This document shows positions 51,316-60,362 of a DNA stretch of 64,000 nt, piece after piece. The notes under the pieces were generated by a model, which worked only from the letters and a program-made list of their open reading frames with translations, made no database searches and was not told where the DNA came from. Position 1 is the stretch's first letter, and each line of letters begins with the position of its first letter. This DNA is from Microbacterium laevaniformans (GTDB taxonomy: Bacteria > Actinomycetota > Actinomycetes > Actinomycetales > Microbacteriaceae): NCBI RefSeq assembly GCF_016907555.1, contig NZ_JAFBCE010000001.1, forward strand, positions 310,001-374,000, written 5' to 3'. The position numbers were made by a program, and so were the translations under genes.

Positions 51316-52007
51316 CCGACCGGCCGCGCTCGGTGCGCGTCCTCGTCGTGGAAGGGCAACCCCTCCTTCGAGATCTGCTCGCACGCCTCATCGATCAGCA
51401 GTCGGGCATGCGTGCCGTCGCGCTCTGCGACTCTGCCCGCGCCGCCATCGAGGCGACCGAACGTGCGATCGATGTGGCCCTCATCGGCCCGCACGTTCCC
51501 GACGGCGGCGGGGTTCCGCTCGGCGAAGCTCTGCGTGCCCGATCGAGCCGCCTCGGGATCGTCGTGCTCGCGGCGCCCGAAACGCGGGATCTCCTGCGCC
51601 GCGTGCCGGCGCAAGACGCGGCCGGCTGGGCCGTGCTCTCCAAGAACCTCTCGCTGACATCCCCCGCTCTCATCTACGCCCTCAGGTCGGTCGCCGCCGG
51701 GCGTCGCGTACTCGACCCCGCCATCCGGGCGGAGAGCGTCGAATGGCGCGAGAGCCCCCTCTGCCGCCTCAGCGCCCGTCAGCGCGAGGTGCTCGCCCTC
51801 GTCGCCGAGGGGCTCAGCAACACGGCGATCGCCGGGCGGCTCGCCCTCTCGCCGCGCTCGGTCGAAGCGCACCTGCGGGCGGCCTACGCCGTGCTCGGCG
51901 TCGGGTCCGACTCCGCGCGCAACGCCCGAGTGGATGCCGTGCGCGCGTATCTCGCGCACGGGGGATCGGAGTTCGCGAACGCGGTGGGTGAGATTCCTCT
52001 CATATAG
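51312..52007 (+). CDS. LuxR-type response regulator lacking the phospho-acceptor Asp
   Basis: A 231-residue regulator of the NarL/FixJ layout. The C-terminal HTH is intact ([20 protein letters not shown], then [16 protein letters not shown]). The receiver is not: the acidic pair is replaced by [10 protein letters not shown], and at the phospho-acceptor position the sequence is [12 protein letters not shown] with Gly59 instead of Asp. It should therefore work without classical phosphorylation. Start is GTG with a four-base overlap with the small gene upstream. Its relation to the ruined kinase genes next to it is suggestive. Confidence 0.88.
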   Translation: MTDRPRSVRVLVVEGQPLLRDLLARLIDQQSGMRAVALCDSARAAIEATERAIDVALIGPHVPDGGGVPLGEALRARSSRLGIVVLAAPETRDLLRRVPAQDAAGWAVLSKNLSLTSPALIYALRSVAAGRRVLDPAIRAESVEWRESPLCRLSARQREVLALVAEGLSNTAIAGRLALSPRSVEAHLRAAYAVLGVGSDSARNARVDAVRAYLAHGGSEFANAVGEIPLI

Positions 52008-52158
52008 CCCCACGAGTCGCCTCCGGTGGTCGATGATGGGCGTGCCCCATCCCCATGCGGTGACGAACCCCAGATGTCACCACGGGAAGGCGGTCGCCCT
52101 GCCCCTGCCGGGGGGCTGGCGCGGGGCGACCGCATCCCTCCGTCCGACGGTCGAGCAC

Positions 52159-52638
52159 TTACGTCGTCGGACGGTCCGTCCGCGCCCCGGCGAGCGTCTC
52201 CGCGAAGACCGCGAGCACGATGCCCAGGCAGGCCCCGGCCGTGTTCGCGATGATGTCGAGCACGCTCGGCGTCCGCGCGGACAGCGCGATGGCCTGGCCG
52301 GTCTCGATCGTGACGGTCGTAAGGAACGCGATCGGCATCACCAGCCACCGATCGCGCGCGAGAATCAGCGTCAGAAGGAAACCCAGCGGCACGAACAGCA
52401 GGATGTTCGCGCCGAACTCGATCCGCGCGTAGGTCAGCAGCGGGAAGAGCCGCGTCACCGCCCGCAGCAGTGGCCCGGCCCCGGAGTCGACGGGAACGGG
52501 CCAGAACGCGATCAGCGCGAGCGCGATCACGTACGCTGACAGCCATGCCCGGGCACTTCGCCCCCACCGCGCCAGTCGCGTCTGCCAGGTCGGCGCGAGA
52601 CGCCGACCGAAGGGGGCAGAACCGGCGTCTTTCGTCAT
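52159..52638 (-). CDS. VanZ-like family membrane protein
   Basis: A 159-residue protein with about four spans. The VanZ pattern is visible: IEFGANILLFVPLGFLLTLI, ETGQAIALSARTPSVLDIIA and NTAGACLGIVL, where the Asn, Glu/Gln and Asp positions are conserved in the family. VanZ confers low-level teicoplanin resistance in enterococci; most homologues, including actinobacterial ones, have no proven function. ATG start at 52638. It is divergent from the sensor-like gene at 52773. Confidence 0.85.
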   Translation of the reverse strand: MTKDAGSAPFGRRLAPTWQTRLARWGRSARAWLSAYVIALALIAFWPVPVDSGAGPLLRAVTRLFPLLTYARIEFGANILLFVPLGFLLTLILARDRWLVMPIAFLTTVTIETGQAIALSARTPSVLDIIANTAGACLGIVLAVFAETLAGARTDRPTT

Positions 52639-52772
52639 CGGGCTTCCCTTCTACCGGGTCGCCCCGTCGCGACGAGAATACCGGCGGATTATAAGGAATT
52701 CCCTCTCCCCTCCATGTAGACGAATGGCTACACTGACTACTACTTGGGGGTAGGAATGGTGGGGTTGAGCTG

Positions 52773-54470
52773 ATGGCCCGGCGTGAGCCGCGCGCGATCA
52801 ACATGGTGTCAGCGTATTGGGACACCGCCGGAAGTGGTCGCTTCTTCACGCGCTGGAGCGCTGTCGTGTCGCTGCCCGTTTCGGCGCTCCTGCTCGTCGC
52901 CATCGTCGAGGGCACCCGTGACGGCTATGTGCAAGGCATTGCCGCGGCTGTGCTCAGCTGGGCCGTCCTCGCCCTTCCCGTTCTCGCCGTGGCTGCCGCC
53001 GAACGCCGAATGCGCGATCACCGCTCTCGTGCGCTCCTGGTCACCGTCACGCTGCTGCTCGTCGCGACCGCGCGTCCGATCCTCAACGAGACGTTCATCC
53101 ACCTCCTCTACAACGGCCGCTCCGGCGGCGTGTGGGCGGCGCGCATCGGCACCAACGTCATCGTGGCTTTCGGTCTGTTCACCCTCGTCGCGATCACCAC
53201 CACCCAGTATCAACAGACGCGTGCGACCGCCGACCGTCTTGCCCACGCTCTGGGCCGCTTGGATGCCGCGACCAAGCAGGTCGTCACCGGCGACCGTGAC
53301 GCACGTCTGGTCATCCGGAGCCTCGTCGCGGAGCTTCGGGCCGAGCGCAACGCCATGCTGGCGCGGGTGATCGACTTCGACGCCGTGCGCGACTTCTCCG
53401 AACGCGTGCGCGCCGCGAGCCACCGCCTGGAGGAGATGGCCGCCGCCAGTGCGCCGGTTCCCGCGCTGTCGGTGCCGCGGTCTCGCGCCACTCGGCACCG
53501 TCACGGGCTCGAGCGGCTCCAGCCGACGCCGCTGCTGTGGGTCGGGGCGCTCTACCTGCTCATGGCTGCGCCGTATCTGCTGACGGTGGGAGACGTCTCC
53601 GATGTCGTCATCGCCGGCGTCGCCGTCTTCCTGCTCGATCTGGCTGCCGGCGCCGTGCTGCGCGCGGTGCCGATCCACACCCGACGTAGCCGAGGCGTCA
53701 TCTTCCTCCTCGTGTGGACGTTGGCGGGAATGACGTCCGCGGTCGTGGGGCGTCTCCTGCTCCCGGCGACCGGGGCGCTGATGATCATCCCCGTGTTCGC
53801 CATGACGCTCACGGCCATCGTCCTCTCCCTCGCGATCGACACGTATCGGTGGGCACGCACCGACGAGGCCGATGCCACCCGAGAGCTCGCCCGCGCCGCG
53901 GGCGAGTTCGCCGACCGCGTGCGGCGAGCGCAGGCTCCGTTGCTGCATGCGGCATCCACTCTCCACGGGCGCGTGCAGGGGCTCTGCGTGATCTTCGCCG
54001 CTCGCGTCGACGAGAATCCGCCGACGGCCGACGACATCGCGCAGTTCCGTGTCGACACCGACCGGGCGCTCGACGAGGTGCTCGTGCCCGTGCCGACGTC
54101 GGAGATCGAGACGGTGGGCGCCTTGCGGCGGATGCTGGCGGGGTGGGAGCCGATCATGGTGCTGGAGACCCGCATCGACGACGCCGCGGCGTCGGCCGTG
54201 GACGGTGCCGAGGCCGCCCCCATCGTCTCGGAGGTCGTCAACGAGGCCCTCGTCAACGCGGTCAAGCACTCCGGTGCGCGCGCGGCACGGATCGACATCT
54301 CCACGGATGCCGGGGGAGACCTTCACGTGCGCGTCGCATCGGCCGGTGAGCTGCCTCGCGCGGTCATGCCCATGCGGCCCTTCGCGGGACGAACGCTCCT
54401 CTATCAGGACGGGCGCGAGGTCGTGCTCGAATCGACCGTGCCGACGACCCGGATCGCCGCCCCGGCCTGA
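52773..54470 (+). CDS. Membrane sensor protein with HATPase-like domain, possibly degenerate histidine kinase
   Basis: A 565-residue protein with two groups of four spans (about residues 28-150 and 250-355) separated by a helical cytoplasmic stretch, and a C-terminal domain with EVVNEALVNAVKHSGARAA, which is an intact N box of NarL-type kinases. The G boxes are weak (ASAGELPRAV) and no clear HisKA/HisKA_3 His motif is found, so it may not be an active kinase. The ATG follows GGGGTTGAG. An upstream stretch (52639-52772) is A/T-richer and probably carries the promoter. The ligand and partner are unknown; the LuxR-type regulator at 51312 is close. Confidence 0.7.
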   Translation: MARREPRAINMVSAYWDTAGSGRFFTRWSAVVSLPVSALLLVAIVEGTRDGYVQGIAAAVLSWAVLALPVLAVAAAERRMRDHRSRALLVTVTLLLVATARPILNETFIHLLYNGRSGGVWAARIGTNVIVAFGLFTLVAITTTQYQQTRATADRLAHALGRLDAATKQVVTGDRDARLVIRSLVAELRAERNAMLARVIDFDAVRDFSERVRAASHRLEEMAAASAPVPALSVPRSRATRHRHGLERLQPTPLLWVGALYLLMAAPYLLTVGDVSDVVIAGVAVFLLDLAAGAVLRAVPIHTRRSRGVIFLLVWTLAGMTSAVVGRLLLPATGALMIIPVFAMTLTAIVLSLAIDTYRWARTDEADATRELARAAGEFADRVRRAQAPLLHAASTLHGRVQGLCVIFAARVDENPPTADDIAQFRVDTDRALDEVLVPVPTSEIETVGALRRMLAGWEPIMVLETRIDDAAASAVDGAEAAPIVSEVVNEALVNAVKHSGARAARIDISTDAGGDLHVRVASAGELPRAVMPMRPFAGRTLLYQDGREVVLESTVPTTRIAAPA

Positions 54471-54597
54471 GTCGGCACGTCATCTGGCCGTCGCCCGGCC
54501 GACACAGAGCGATCTTCTGCGGGCGCTATGCTCGCCGTACGCGCGCGTCGCTGCGCGCCTCGGAGCAGACCCCCCTTCACGCCCCGCAGGAGATCGC

Positions 54598-55536
54598 ATG
54601 TCCCTTCGCTACAAGGCCGTCATCCCCGCTGCGGGCCTCGGCACGAGGTTCCTTCCCGCCACCAAGGCGATGCCCAAAGAGATGCTGCCCGTCGTCGACA
54701 AGCCGGCCATCCAGTACGTCGTCGAAGAGGCGGTGGCCGCCGGCATCCGCGACGTGCTCATCATCGTCGGCCGCAACAAGAACAACATCGCCAACCATTT
54801 CGACTCGGTCCCCGAGCTCGAGACGGCGCTGACGACGAAGGGCGACACCGCAAAGCTCGGCAAGGTCGCCCACTCGTCGCAGCTCGCCGACATCCACATC
54901 ACCCGTCAGGGCGAACCGCGCGGGCTCGGGCACGCCGTGTCGCGAGCGGCCTCGTACGTCGGCGACTCCTCGTTCGTCGTCATGCTCGGCGACGACCTCA
55001 TCGATGAGCGCGACCCGCTCCTTCCGACCATGCTCGCGGTCCACGAGCGCACCGGCGGTGCCGTCGTCGCGCTCATGGAGGTCGATCCCGAACAGGTCCA
55101 TCTCTACGGTGTCGCCACCGTCGGAGCTCGCGGCGATGACGGATCGGTCCGCATCCTCGACCTCGTCGAGAAGCCCGCCCGCGAGGTTGCCCCCTCCAAC
55201 CTCGCTGTCATCGGCCGCTACGTGCTGGGTCCGGAGGTGTTCGGAGTGCTCGCGCACACCGAGCCCGGCAAGGGCGGCGAGATCCAGCTCACCGATGCGC
55301 TTCGCGAGCTCGCGGCCGATGCGGACGGGCCCGGCGTCTACGGCGTCGTCTTCAGCGGGCGCCGTTATGACACCGGTGACCGTGTCGACTACATCAAGGC
55401 GATCCTGCAGCTCGCGTGCGACCGCGACGACCTCGGTCCCGAGCTGCGCCCGTGGCTCAAGCAGTTCGCCGCGGGCTTGGATTCCGTGCCCGCTTCTCCG
55501 GCTCAACCTGCGGTGCAGACGGCATCCGACCGATAG
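54598..55536 (+). CDS. galU: UTP-glucose-1-phosphate uridylyltransferase
   Basis: A 312-residue nucleotidyltransferase making UDP-glucose. VIPAAGLGTRFLPATKAMPK is the nucleotide loop of GalU, MLPVVDKPAIQYVVEEAV follows, and VMLGDDLIDE, VEKPA and GGEIQLTDAL are the sugar and metal sites. The ATG has GCAGGAGAT upstream. The product feeds ugd and probably the GT2 synthase. Actinobacterial GalU is essential or important for wall glycans. Confidence 0.97.
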   Translation: MSLRYKAVIPAAGLGTRFLPATKAMPKEMLPVVDKPAIQYVVEEAVAAGIRDVLIIVGRNKNNIANHFDSVPELETALTTKGDTAKLGKVAHSSQLADIHITRQGEPRGLGHAVSRAASYVGDSSFVVMLGDDLIDERDPLLPTMLAVHERTGGAVVALMEVDPEQVHLYGVATVGARGDDGSVRILDLVEKPAREVAPSNLAVIGRYVLGPEVFGVLAHTEPGKGGEIQLTDALRELAADADGPGVYGVVFSGRRYDTGDRVDYIKAILQLACDRDDLGPELRPWLKQFAAGLDSVPASPAQPAVQTASDR

Positions 55537-55654
55537 TCTGGTGACAGACAACACAGGAACAGTGAGCCTCGCCCGCAGAGCCTGTCCCCCCCAACCCCCG
55601 GTAGTGTCCCCACACGACCGGTTGGCGGTCGCCGACCCCCCGCGTGCGGCCGCC

Positions 55655-55703
55655 GCGACCGAGGAGCCGGAGTATCCCTTCGACTCCTCGGTCGCCCTTT
55701 TTT
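55655..55703 (+). terminator. Intrinsic terminator upstream of rplM
   Basis: A 12-bp perfect stem (GCGACCGAGGAG at 55655-55666 with its complement at 55684-55695), a 17-base loop and a T6 run at 55698-55703 make a clear rho-independent terminator on the plus strand. It lies about 120 bases after galU and 45 bases before the predicted rplM promoter. It most simply ends galU transcripts. Confidence 0.9.
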
Positions 55704-55747
55704 CACGGCACGTTCCGGACCGTCCCGTCCGCGTCCTCTCGGCCGGT

Positions 55748-55776
55748 TTGGCTGTGATGAGCTCGTAGCGTAGACT
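55748..55776 (+). promoter_or_regulatory. Predicted housekeeping-sigma promoter of rplM-rpsI
   Basis: TTGGCT (55748-55753) and TAGACT (55771-55776) are separated by 17 bases, matching the vegetative actinobacterial promoter. Initiation near 55783 would give a leader of about 145 bases before the rplM GTG. No gene was found in the leader; a regulatory role such as binding of L13 is possible but no structure was recognised. Confidence 0.6.
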
Positions 55777-55929
55777 TTCCCTTTGGTGCTCGTGCTGCCT
55801 GCGGCCGACGCCACGAACGTGAGCCCTCCACTGGCGTGTTCACCTGCCCGTATCTCGTATGCGCGCAGCGAACCACCCCGGAGCGGGATTCACGAACCTC
55901 TCCGTTCGAATCAAGAAAGCAGCACTACT

Positions 55930-56376
55930 GTGACGCGCACCTACACCCCCAAGGCCGGTGAAGTGACCCGCGAGTGGGTCGTCATCGACGCGACCGACGT
56001 CGTTCTCGGACGCCTCGCCTCGCACGCCGCCGCCATCCTCCGCGGCAAGCACAAGCCCACCTTCGCGAACCACATGGACACCGGTGACTTCGTCATCGTC
56101 GTCAACGCCGAGAAGGTCGCCCTCACGGGTCAGAAGCTCCAGAAGAAGATGGCCTACCGCCACTCGGGCTACCCGGGCGGGCTCACGGCCACCTCCTACG
56201 CCGAGCTCCTCGAGAAGAACCCGGTCCGCGCCGTCGAGAAGGCGATCCGCGGCATGCTCCCCAAGAACAGCCTGGGTCGCCAGCAGCTGTCGAAGCTGAA
56301 GGTCTACGTGGGCGCCGAGCACCCGCACGCGGCCCAGCAGCCCACCCCGTACACCTTCGGCCAGGTCGCTCAGTAA
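55930..56376 (+). CDS. rplM: 50S ribosomal protein L13
   Basis: A 148-residue ribosomal protein. [37 protein letters not shown] and [18 protein letters not shown] are standard L13 blocks. The start is taken as GTG at 55930; frames upstream are open but lack homology. It precedes rpsI by 27 bases, the conserved L13-S9 pair. Confidence 0.98.
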   Translation: MTRTYTPKAGEVTREWVVIDATDVVLGRLASHAAAILRGKHKPTFANHMDTGDFVIVVNAEKVALTGQKLQKKMAYRHSGYPGGLTATSYAELLEKNPVRAVEKAIRGMLPKNSLGRQQLSKLKVYVGAEHPHAAQQPTPYTFGQVAQ

Positions 56377-56403
56377 GCGCGCCGAGAGATATAAGGACAA
56401 CTC

Positions 56404-56901
56404 ATGGCGAAGATCGCTGACTCCATCGAAGAGAACACCCTCGGCAACGCGGAGAGCTACACCACCGAGAGCGCTCCGGTCGAGGCCGCTGCCGCGCCCC
56501 GCCCGGTGCTGTCGGTTCCCGGTGCCGCCGTCGGCCGCCGCAAGCAGGCCATCGCGCGCGTCCGCCTCATCCCCGGCTCCGGCACCATCACGGTGAACGG
56601 CCGCACGCTCGAGGACTACTTCCCCAACAAGCTGCACCAGCAGCTCATCAACGACCCGTTCACGGTGCTCGACCTCGCGGGTGGCTACGACGTCATCGCC
56701 CGCATCTCCGGCGGCGGCCCCTCGGGTCAGGCCGGTGCGCTGCGTCTGGGCATCGCCCGCGCGCTGAACGAGATCGACGCCGAGAACAACCGCCCGACCC
56801 TCAAGAAGGCCGGCTTCCTCTCGCGCGACGCCCGCGTCAAGGAGCGCAAGAAGGCCGGTCTCAAGAAGGCCCGCAAGGCTCCGCAGTACTCGAAGCGCTA
56901 A
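56404..56901 (+). CDS. rpsI: 30S ribosomal protein S9
   Basis: A 165-residue S9 with the actinobacterial acidic N-terminal extension (about 40 residues, [14 protein letters not shown]). The conserved domain has [37 protein letters not shown] and the basic tail ending KAPQYSKR that reaches the P-site tRNA. An AAGGACA ribosome site precedes the ATG. glmM follows after six bases. Confidence 0.98.
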   Translation: MAKIADSIEENTLGNAESYTTESAPVEAAAAPRPVLSVPGAAVGRRKQAIARVRLIPGSGTITVNGRTLEDYFPNKLHQQLINDPFTVLDLAGGYDVIARISGGGPSGQAGALRLGIARALNEIDAENNRPTLKKAGFLSRDARVKERKKAGLKKARKAPQYSKR

Positions 56902-56907
56902 AGCTTC

Positions 56908-58251
56908 ATGGCGCTGTTCGGGACGGACGGTGTGCGGGGCCTGGCCAACGGCCCCCTCACCGCCGACCTCGCGCTCACCCTGGCCCAGGCGACCGCCGTC
57001 GTCCTGGGCCAGGGCCGTATCGCCGAGGCACGAAAGGCCGCGGGCAAGCGGCTCACCGCCGTGATCGCGCGCGATCCTCGCGTGTCCGGTCAGTTCCTGT
57101 CGGCGGCCGTCGAAGCGGGGCTCGCCTCGTCGGGCGTCGACGTCCTCGACGCGGGAACGCTGCCCACGCCGGCGGCTGCCTACCTCATCGGTGACATCGA
57201 CGCCGACTTCGGCGTCATGATCTCGGCATCCCACAATCCTGCCCCCGACAACGGCATCAAGATCTTCGCCCGCGGCGGCGTCAAGCTCCCCGACGAGGTC
57301 GAGCGACGCATCGAAGAGGCGATGGCGGGGGAGAAGCTGCGTCCCACCGGCGGCGACGTCGGGCGCGTGGTGCGCTTCTCGGATGCCGAGGACCGCTACG
57401 CGATCCACCTGCTCGCGTCCCTGCCGCACCGCCTGGACGGGCTGCACGTCGTGCTGGACTGCGCGCACGGCGCGGCATCCGGTGTCTCTCCCGAGACGTT
57501 CCGCAACGCCGGGGCGAAGGTGACGGTCATCGGCGCCGACCCCGACGGCGTCAACATCAACGACGGCTACGGATCGACGCACCTCGAGAAGCTGTCTGCG
57601 GAGGTCGTGCGCACCGGCGCTGACGTCGGCATCGCGCACGACGGCGACGCCGACCGGTGCCTGGCGGTGGATGCCGAGGGGCGCGTGATCGACGGCGACC
57701 AGATCATGGCGATTCTCGCCGTCGCGATGAAGCGCGACGGGCGGCTCAAGAACGACACGCTGGTGGCGACCGTCATGAGCAACCTCGGCCTGCACCGCGC
57801 GATGGCCGCCCAGGGCATCACCGTCGAGCAGACCGCGGTCGGTGACCGCTACGTGCTGGAGCGGATGAACGAGGGCGGCTTCTCCCTCGGCGGCGAGCAG
57901 AGCGGCCACGTCATCATGAGCCGCTACGCGACGACCGGCGACGGTGTGCTCACCGGGCTGCACCTGTGCGCCGAGATGGCGCGGACGGGGCGTTCGCTGG
58001 CCGATCTGGCGTCGGTCATGACCGTCTTCCCTCAGGTGCTGATCAACGTGCGCGGGGTCGAGCGTTCCCGCGCGACCGACGCCGACGTCCTCGCCGGCGT
58101 GCAGGTCGCCGAAGCGGCGCTCGGCGACAGCGGGCGGGTGCTGCTGCGCCCCTCGGGAACCGAGCCGATGGTGCGGGTCATGGTCGAGGCCGCCTCGCAC
58201 GACGATGCGCAGCGTATCGCCGACGAACTCGCCGACATCGTCCGGGGCTGA
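56908..58251 (+). CDS. glmM: Phosphoglucosamine mutase
   Basis: A 447-residue enzyme that converts glucosamine-6-phosphate to glucosamine-1-phosphate for UDP-GlcNAc. [11 protein letters not shown] opens the protein, the phosphoserine Ser108 is in [15 protein letters not shown], the metal site is [12 protein letters not shown], and [15 protein letters not shown] binds the substrate phosphate. It is separated from rpsI by only six bases, so probably read from the same transcript. The partner enzyme glmS is at 60363. Confidence 0.98.
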   Translation: MALFGTDGVRGLANGPLTADLALTLAQATAVVLGQGRIAEARKAAGKRLTAVIARDPRVSGQFLSAAVEAGLASSGVDVLDAGTLPTPAAAYLIGDIDADFGVMISASHNPAPDNGIKIFARGGVKLPDEVERRIEEAMAGEKLRPTGGDVGRVVRFSDAEDRYAIHLLASLPHRLDGLHVVLDCAHGAASGVSPETFRNAGAKVTVIGADPDGVNINDGYGSTHLEKLSAEVVRTGADVGIAHDGDADRCLAVDAEGRVIDGDQIMAILAVAMKRDGRLKNDTLVATVMSNLGLHRAMAAQGITVEQTAVGDRYVLERMNEGGFSLGGEQSGHVIMSRYATTGDGVLTGLHLCAEMARTGRSLADLASVMTVFPQVLINVRGVERSRATDADVLAGVQVAEAALGDSGRVLLRPSGTEPMVRVMVEAASHDDAQRIADELADIVRG

Positions 58252-58372
58252 GGCGGCGATCGGCGCAGATTACGCGCCGGCAAAAGGGGTGCGCGGCCCG
58301 TTCGTCAGCGTTCCCCCCGACGCCCCCCCCCCGACGGAGGGGCTGCTCCCCTCGATCGGCCACCGACGGCGC

Positions 58373-59314
58373 TCAGGCCGGTTCCTGCCAGCTCAGCGAC
58401 TCGATGTACCGCAGCAGCACGCCTTCGCGCAGCGCCCAGGGGCTCACCTCGAGTTCGTCGACGTCGAGCGCCGTCATGGCCGTGTGCAGCACGACGGCGG
58501 CCGCGACGATCTGGAAGGTGCGGTCGGCGGTGATGCCGGGCAGCTCCTGACGGGCGGATGCCGGGATGCGCGCCAGCCGCGGAATCCACGAGCTCAGCGC
58601 TCCCCGCGGCAGCAGCATCCGCTCGCTCCCGCTCCAGCCCGGCACGGGGTAGCCGGCGAGCTTCGCCAGCGACCGGATCGCCTTCGACGAGCCCACGACG
58701 TGGTTCGGCCGAGGCTGACCGGCCATGCGCGCGGCGACGGGCGCGAGCACACCGCGCGCGTGCTCGCGCAGCACCTCCACGGCCTCCTCGCCGGGCGGGT
58801 CATGGGGGAGGAACTCCACCGTCGTCCTTCCCGCGCCGAGAGGGACCGATGCGGCCACGTCGGGCAGTTCGTCCGCGCCGGCGGCGATCTCCAGCGATCC
58901 GCCGCCGATGTCGAACAGCAGGATCTGCCCCGCCGACCAGCCGAACCAGCGGCGCACCGCGAGAAACGTGAACCGCGCCTCCGACTCGCCGCCCAGCACC
59001 TGCAGTTCCTGGCCGAGGGCCGCCTCGATCCGCGCGATCACGTCGGCGCCGTTCGCGGCCTCGCGCACCGCGCTGGTCGCGGTCGCCAGCAGCTCGACGA
59101 CGTTCTCCGCCTGGGCGACGGCGCGGGCCTGCGCGACGGCATCCACCAGCGCCTCCACACCCGCCTCGCTGATCGCACCGTCGGGCTCGAGATAGCGCAT
59201 GAGACGCAGCACCGTGCGCTGGCTCGTGGTCGCCTGGGGACGCCCGCCGGGGTGGACATCGGCGACGAGCAGGTGGACGGTGTTCGAGCCGATATCGAGG
59301 ACTCCGAGACGCAT
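58373..59314 (-). CDS. Ppx/GppA family exopolyphosphatase-like protein
   Basis: A 313-residue member of the ASKHA superfamily. [16 protein letters not shown] is the first phosphate-binding loop, [10 protein letters not shown] the second, and [14 protein letters not shown] the third, which binds nucleotide or polyphosphate. It has only the two core domains, like mycobacterial Ppx1/Ppx2-type proteins that hydrolyse polyphosphate or (p)ppGpp. It is divergent from coaA with 33 bases between the start codons, so their promoters overlap. Confidence 0.9.
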   Translation of the reverse strand: MRLGVLDIGSNTVHLLVADVHPGGRPQATTSQRTVLRLMRYLEPDGAISEAGVEALVDAVAQARAVAQAENVVELLATATSAVREAANGADVIARIEAALGQELQVLGGESEARFTFLAVRRWFGWSAGQILLFDIGGGSLEIAAGADELPDVAASVPLGAGRTTVEFLPHDPPGEEAVEVLREHARGVLAPVAARMAGQPRPNHVVGSSKAIRSLAKLAGYPVPGWSGSERMLLPRGALSSWIPRLARIPASARQELPGITADRTFQIVAAAVVLHTAMTALDVDELEVSPWALREGVLLRYIESLSWQEPA

Positions 59315-59347
59315 GGGTTCAGCGTATCCACAGATAGAGTGGGCCCG

Positions 59348-60292
59348 ATGTCCACCCAAGACGAGACGACGATCGACTCGCTGTACCGCGAGATCGGGCG
59401 CGCAGACTGGGCACGCCTGGCTGCAGGCATCCCCGCTCCGCTCACCGAGACCGAGGTCGTGCAGCTGCGCGGTATCGGCGATCGGCTCGATCTCACCGAG
59501 GTGCGCGAGGTCTATCTGCCGCTGAGCCGGCTGCTGAGCACCTATGCCGAGAACACCCAGCGCCTTGGCGCCGAGACCGCCGCCTTCCTCGGCGAAGCCG
59601 ACTCGACCACGCCGTTCGTGGTCGCCGTCGCCGGGTCGGTCGCGGTCGGAAAGTCCACCATCGCGCGATTGCTGCGCGAGCTGATGAGCCGGTGGCCGGG
59701 AACGCCCCGGGTGGAACTGGTCACCACCGACGGCTTCCTCTATTCGAACGCCGAGCTCGAGCGCCGGGGACTGATGGAGCGCAAGGGCTTTCCGGAGTCG
59801 TACGACCGCCGCGCGCTGGTCAGCTTTCTCACCGAGGTCAAATCCGGCGCCGCGGAGGTGCGCGCCCCGTTCTACTCGCACGTCCGCTACGACATCGTCC
59901 CCGATGCGCATGTCACGGTCCGTCGCCCCGACGTCGTCATCGTCGAGGGTCTGAACGTGCTCTCGCCCCCGCCGTCGCCCCACGACGTCGCCGTCAGCGA
60001 CCTCTTCGACTTCTCGATCTATGTGGATGCCGACGAAGCCGACATCGCCCAGTGGTACGTCGACCGGTTCCTGGCCCTGCGCCGCGGTGCGTTCAGCAAC
60101 CCGAGCTCGTTCTTCAACGTGTTCGCCGACCTCTCCGACGAGGAGGCCGTCACGACGGCCCTCGGCTACTGGAACGAGATCAACCTGCCCAACCTCCGCG
60201 AGAACGTCGCGCCCACGCGCCACCGCGCCACCCTCGTGCTGAAGAAGGCGGCGGCGCACGCGGTGGAGTCGGTGCGCCTGCGCAAGCTCTGA
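59348..60292 (+). CDS. coaA: Type I pantothenate kinase
   Basis: A 314-residue kinase for the first step of coenzyme A synthesis. The Walker A is [15 protein letters not shown], and [43 protein letters not shown] and [10 protein letters not shown] are the ordered CoaA blocks. Length equals that of the family. The ATG at 59348 is chosen as the first codon before the conserved YREI helix. CoA is also needed for the AcpS reaction encoded downstream. Confidence 0.97.
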   Translation: MSTQDETTIDSLYREIGRADWARLAAGIPAPLTETEVVQLRGIGDRLDLTEVREVYLPLSRLLSTYAENTQRLGAETAAFLGEADSTTPFVVAVAGSVAVGKSTIARLLRELMSRWPGTPRVELVTTDGFLYSNAELERRGLMERKGFPESYDRRALVSFLTEVKSGAAEVRAPFYSHVRYDIVPDAHVTVRRPDVVIVEGLNVLSPPPSPHDVAVSDLFDFSIYVDADEADIAQWYVDRFLALRRGAFSNPSSFFNVFADLSDEEAVTTALGYWNEINLPNLRENVAPTRHRATLVLKKAAAHAVESVRLRKL

Positions 60293-60362
60293 CGGCGACA
60301 TCCGCCGAATTCACGGCGTTTGTGAGGGATCCGCGCAAATGGGCGCACCTAGCATGGAGCCC

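Noticed and set aside
55840-58200. Long minus-strand open frame opposite rplM, rpsI and glmM
   Set aside because: The plus strand carries three unmistakable housekeeping genes; the antisense translation matches no family.
60293-60362. glmS ribozyme upstream of glmS
   Set aside because: Only 70 bases separate coaA and glmS and no ribozyme core sequence is visible; the ribozyme is typical of Firmicutes.
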